DNA from: Streptomyces sp. NBC_00513
GTDB taxonomy: Bacteria; Actinomycetota; Actinomycetes; Streptomycetales; Streptomycetaceae
DNA length: 64,000 bases
NCBI RefSeq assembly: GCF_041431415.1
Contig: NZ_CP107845.1
Coordinates: 7,626,001 to 7,690,000, forward strand
Direction: 5' to 3'
Numbering within the stretch: position 1 is the first letter of the stretch; the number at the start of each line of letters is the position of its first letter. Of the stretch, positions 61,733 through 64,000 are shown one piece after another. A program made the translations under genes and the position numbers. The notes beneath the pieces were generated by a model, which was given only the letters and a program-made list of their open reading frames with translations, did no database searches and was not told the origin of the DNA.

Positions 61733-62905
61733 TCAGCGGCACAGGGCCGTGTCCACGACCTTCTCGACGCGCCTCGTGCCCGCCCCGTCCACCGGGATGC
61801 TTGTCACCGTGACATTGGCCGCGCGGCCGTCGTCCGTGACCCCACCCCGGTTCTCGTATCCGTCGATGTCACCGCCGTGGCCCCAGTAGACGCCGCCGCA
61901 CGACAGGGGCCGGCTCATGATCCCCAGTCCGTAGCCGGCGCCGGTGTCCCCGATGGGGACGGTGGTGCGCATCTGCGCGAGCTGGGCCGGCGGAAGGAGA
62001 CGACCGGCCAGGAGTTCGGTCAGGAAGCGGTTGACGTCGGAGTTGGTGGAGACCATCTGACCGGCCGCCCAGGCCACGGACGGGTCGAGCCGGGTGGCAT
62101 CACGCAGGGGCGCGTCCGCCGCGTCCCGGGTGTAGCCGCGGGGATGGGGTTCGCGGATGGTCATGTCGCCGGGGGCCGGGAAGTAGGTGTGGCGCAGTCC
62201 GATGCGTTGGATGACGCGCCGATCCACCTCCTCGGCGAACGGTCGGCCGGTGACCTTCTGGACGATCAGGCCCGCCACCACGTAGTTCGTGTTGCTGTAC
62301 GACCAGCCCTTCCCGGCCGGGAAGACGGCCTTGCGTTGGAAGGCGATGTCGAGGAGGTCGCGGGGTTCGAAGTACCTGTGCTCGCGCATGTCGTCCCCCA
62401 CGAGGTCTTCGTAGTCGGGCAGTCCGCTGGTGTGCTGGAGGAGTTGACGGACGGTGATGCGGTGTCCGTCGAACCCGTCGCCGTGGACGAGGTCCGGCAG
62501 GTAGGTGTCGACCCAGGCATCGAGGTCGATCTTGCCCTCGCCGACCAGTTGCAGGACCACCACCGCGGTGAACGTCTTGGTGCTGCTGCCGATCCGCACC
62601 TGACCGTCGACCGGCACTTTCGAGCCGGTGGCCACGTTGCCCACCCCGGCGGTGTAGTCACGGGTGCGGCCCTGACGGTCCTTGACGCTCGCCAGCGCGC
62701 CGGGCAGACCGTCCTCGCGTACCAGCGCGTTCAGGCCCCGCTGGACGGTGTCCGGTCGGCCGGCCGCGGACGCCGCCGAGGGCGCCACGGCGCTCGACGC
62801 CAAGACGCCGATGACCACGGCGACCGCGGCCGCCACGCCCCTGCGTCGCGGGCCCGTTCGCTGCTGCCGGGAGGAAGGTCGGCTGAGCCATGACTGTTCG
62901 CGCAC
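61733..62905 (-). CDS. Secreted serine hydrolase, beta-lactamase/D-Ala-D-Ala carboxypeptidase family
   Basis: 390 residues with a signal peptide (cleavage near SAASAA, about 48). Class C-like serine hydrolase motifs are present: Ser107-x-x-Lys110 (IGSSTKTF), Tyr203-Ser-Asn205 (WSYSNTNY) and HGGDIDGY near the end. It resembles Streptomyces alkaline D-peptidases and D,D-carboxypeptidases. GTG 62905 has AGGAG nine bases upstream. A role in peptidoglycan or D-peptide hydrolysis is likely; beta-lactam resistance is not implied. Confidence 0.9.
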   Translation of the reverse strand: MREQSWLSRPSSRQQRTGPRRRGVAAAVAVVIGVLASSAVAPSAASAAGRPDTVQRGLNALVREDGLPGALASVKDRQGRTRDYTAGVGNVATGSKVPVDGQVRIGSSTKTFTAVVVLQLVGEGKIDLDAWVDTYLPDLVHGDGFDGHRITVRQLLQHTSGLPDYEDLVGDDMREHRYFEPRDLLDIAFQRKAVFPAGKGWSYSNTNYVVAGLIVQKVTGRPFAEEVDRRVIQRIGLRHTYFPAPGDMTIREPHPRGYTRDAADAPLRDATRLDPSVAWAAGQMVSTNSDVNRFLTELLAGRLLPPAQLAQMRTTVPIGDTGAGYGLGIMSRPLSCGGVYWGHGGDIDGYENRGGVTDDGRAANVTVTSIPVDGAGTRRVEKVVDTALCR

Positions 62906-63290
62906 GAGTCAACTCCTGAGGAATCGTTGGGATACCGGCGATGAGTGCCGCATCCAGCTTGTCCACTGACAGCCGACCCGGGCGATCCCGCTACCGCCAA
63001 GATCCCAAGGGGGGTAACCCCCGGTGCGGGACAACAGGGCCCACAGCCGTACGAGGTGACCCCGGCGACGTTCACACCCGTTTCGGGCCGGATGCGAAGG
63101 GGGCTGCCGTCCGGGCGGCCCGATGCCCGGACTCCGCCGCGAAACGGCTTCCGGTAGCGCCAACCGGTATGACGGCGGTCGTTTCAGCAGGCATGTGCCC
63201 CCGCACTCCGGGTCGCGATCCTTGCGCACGCCGGAGAGAGATCACCACAGTTGAGGTGCCGAACCCACCCTCGTCCCTCAGGAGGAACAC
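62906..63290. other. Divergent gap, no gene seen
   Basis: Promoters of the hydrolase (leftward) and the secreted protein (rightward). A small GGGGG-GTAA-CCCCC hairpin lies near 63010-63024. Nothing else stands out. Confidence 0.4.
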
Positions 63291-63890
63291 ATGGCGGTTT
63301 CCCGTACGTCCCTCGTCGCTGTCACCGTTGCGGCCCTGCTCTGCGCCGGTTCCGGTTTAGCCGCCGCCGCACCCAACGCGGCGGCGGTGAGCCGATTCGA
63401 CGACGGGAGCTTCGAGTACCCCGCGGCGCCGGTGAACGCGTTCACCACCGTGAGCGCCGGGCAGTCCATCGGCCCGTGGAAGGTCACCAGCGGAGCGGTG
63501 GACCTGATCGGCGCCGGGTTCTGGCAAGCCGCGGAGGGGGATCAGTCCGTCGACCTGAACGCCACCCAGGCCGGAGCGGTCGCCCAGACCTTCGCCACGA
63601 CAGCGGGCCAGCGGTACACCGTGACGTACTCACTCGCCGCGAACCCGGAAGGGGGGCCCGCGGTGAAGACCGGCCGCGTCCTGCTGGACGGTCAGAACAT
63701 TCAGGACTTCTCCTTCGACTCCACCGGCAAGAACCGCCCCGCCATGGGCTACGTGAACCGCCAGGTCACCTTCGTCGCGAGCGCCGCCTCGACGACCCTC
63801 GGATTCGCCAGCACCGTGGCCGGGGCCTACGGGCCGGTCATCGATGACGTCCGCGTCCAAAGCTGCTGCCCCTGCTCCTGCGGCACCTGA
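63291..63890 (+). CDS. Secreted choice-of-anchor C/DUF642-like protein with Cys-rich tail
   Basis: 199 residues. Signal peptide (cleavage near LAAAAP), then a beta-sandwich domain: DDGSFEYPAAPVNAFTTVSAGQSIGPWKVTSGAVDLIG, QSVDLNATQAGAVAQTFATTAG and FASTVAGAYGPVIDDV. This is the choice-of-anchor C/DUF642 galactose-binding-like fold. It ends CCPCSCGT, five Cys in the last eight residues apart from the final Gly-Thr, with no other Cys in the mature protein. AGGAGG upstream supports the start. Confidence 0.78.
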   Translation: MAVSRTSLVAVTVAALLCAGSGLAAAAPNAAAVSRFDDGSFEYPAAPVNAFTTVSAGQSIGPWKVTSGAVDLIGAGFWQAAEGDQSVDLNATQAGAVAQTFATTAGQRYTVTYSLAANPEGGPAVKTGRVLLDGQNIQDFSFDSTGKNRPAMGYVNRQVTFVASAASTTLGFASTVAGAYGPVIDDVRVQSCCPCSCGT

Positions 63891-63939
63891 CCAGCCTCCC
63901 CGGCGGCGGCCGGCGCACGGACAACGGCGTGACAGCCGG

Positions 63940-63977
63940 CCGGTTCCGCCGCCCCGAGCCCGTGGCGGCGGAACCGG
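63940..63977 (+). terminator. Terminator after secreted protein gene
   Basis: A perfect 14-bp stem, CCGGTTCCGCCGCC (63940-63953) with its complement at 63964-63977, has a 10-base loop. It lies 49 bases after the stop. Confidence 0.82.
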
Positions 63978-64000
63978 AGGAGGGGATGCCCCCGGTCCGC

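Noticed and set aside
61733..62905. Beta-lactam resistance gene
   Set aside because: SxxK/YxN motifs and secretion fit D-peptidase or carboxypeptidase relatives equally well; resistance cannot be claimed.
1..64000. Mobile elements, CRISPR arrays, tRNA or rRNA genes
   Set aside because: None found on reading both strands; no transposase or integrase frame, no regular spaced repeats and no cloverleaf that I could support.

Overview
High GC content, many GTG starts, strong G/C bias at third codon positions, stop/start overlaps of the ATGA/GTGA type, secreted enzymes with ricin-type (CBM13) modules, a Ser/Thr protein kinase, an FHA protein and a perfect DasR-type operator all point to a chromosomal segment of a Streptomyces or close relative. 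I saw no rRNA, tRNA, CRISPR array, insertion sequence or phage gene.

The window looks like a dense locus for using galactose-containing polymers. From left to right: 1-5.7 kb holds a divergently read ROK regulator and a five-gene operon for the oxidative De Ley-Doudoroff galactose/galactonate pathway (lactonase, KDPGal aldolase, KDGal kinase, SDR dehydrogenase, galactonate dehydratase). 5.7-9.2 kb has two membrane proteins (a zinc-ribbon/peptidoglycan-binding protein and a sigma-like/ricin protein). 9.2-13.5 kb is an AraFGH-type sugar ABC transporter. 13.9-17.4 kb has a DeoR regulator, an atypical response regulator and a Ser/Thr kinase. 17.5-21.6 kb is the Leloir operon galT-galE-galK followed by a second, paralogous DeoR regulator.

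21.7-30.7 kb contains a GH35 beta-galactosidase, a secreted exo-beta-1,3-galactanase-like GH43 with CBM13, a three-gene oligosaccharide ABC importer and a secreted subtilase. 31-36.6 kb carries an ICL/PEP-mutase-family enzyme coupled to a tiny secreted protein, a second zinc-ribbon/peptidoglycan-binding protein, an FHA protein with a coiled-coil partner and a small three-helix protein. 36.8-50 kb is an amino-sugar block: GH20 hexosaminidase, a second ABC importer, a DeoR regulator, ROK kinase, tagatose-6-phosphate-type kinase, SIS isomerase/deaminase, class II tagatose-bisphosphate-type aldolase and a GH84 N-acetylglucosaminidase. 50-55.3 kb holds a second GH35 copy and a secreted M4 metalloprotease. 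The rest is more ordinary: YrdC-like and HMGL-like enzymes, transketolase, an amphi-Trp protein, a SnoaL-like protein, a serine hydrolase and an anchor-C type secreted protein.

The strongest system-level signal is a LacI-type palindrome, core ATGTTTACGTAAACAT, found six times: before both GH35 genes, before the GH43 gene, before the ABC importer, and before two unrelated secreted proteases (subtilase and M4). No LacI-family gene lies in the window. This suggests one regulon that attacks both the glycan and the protein part of a galactan-bearing glycoprotein, such as plant arabinogalactan protein. Two further shared elements link the AraFGH transporter to galTEK and link the two halves of the tagatose-type operon.
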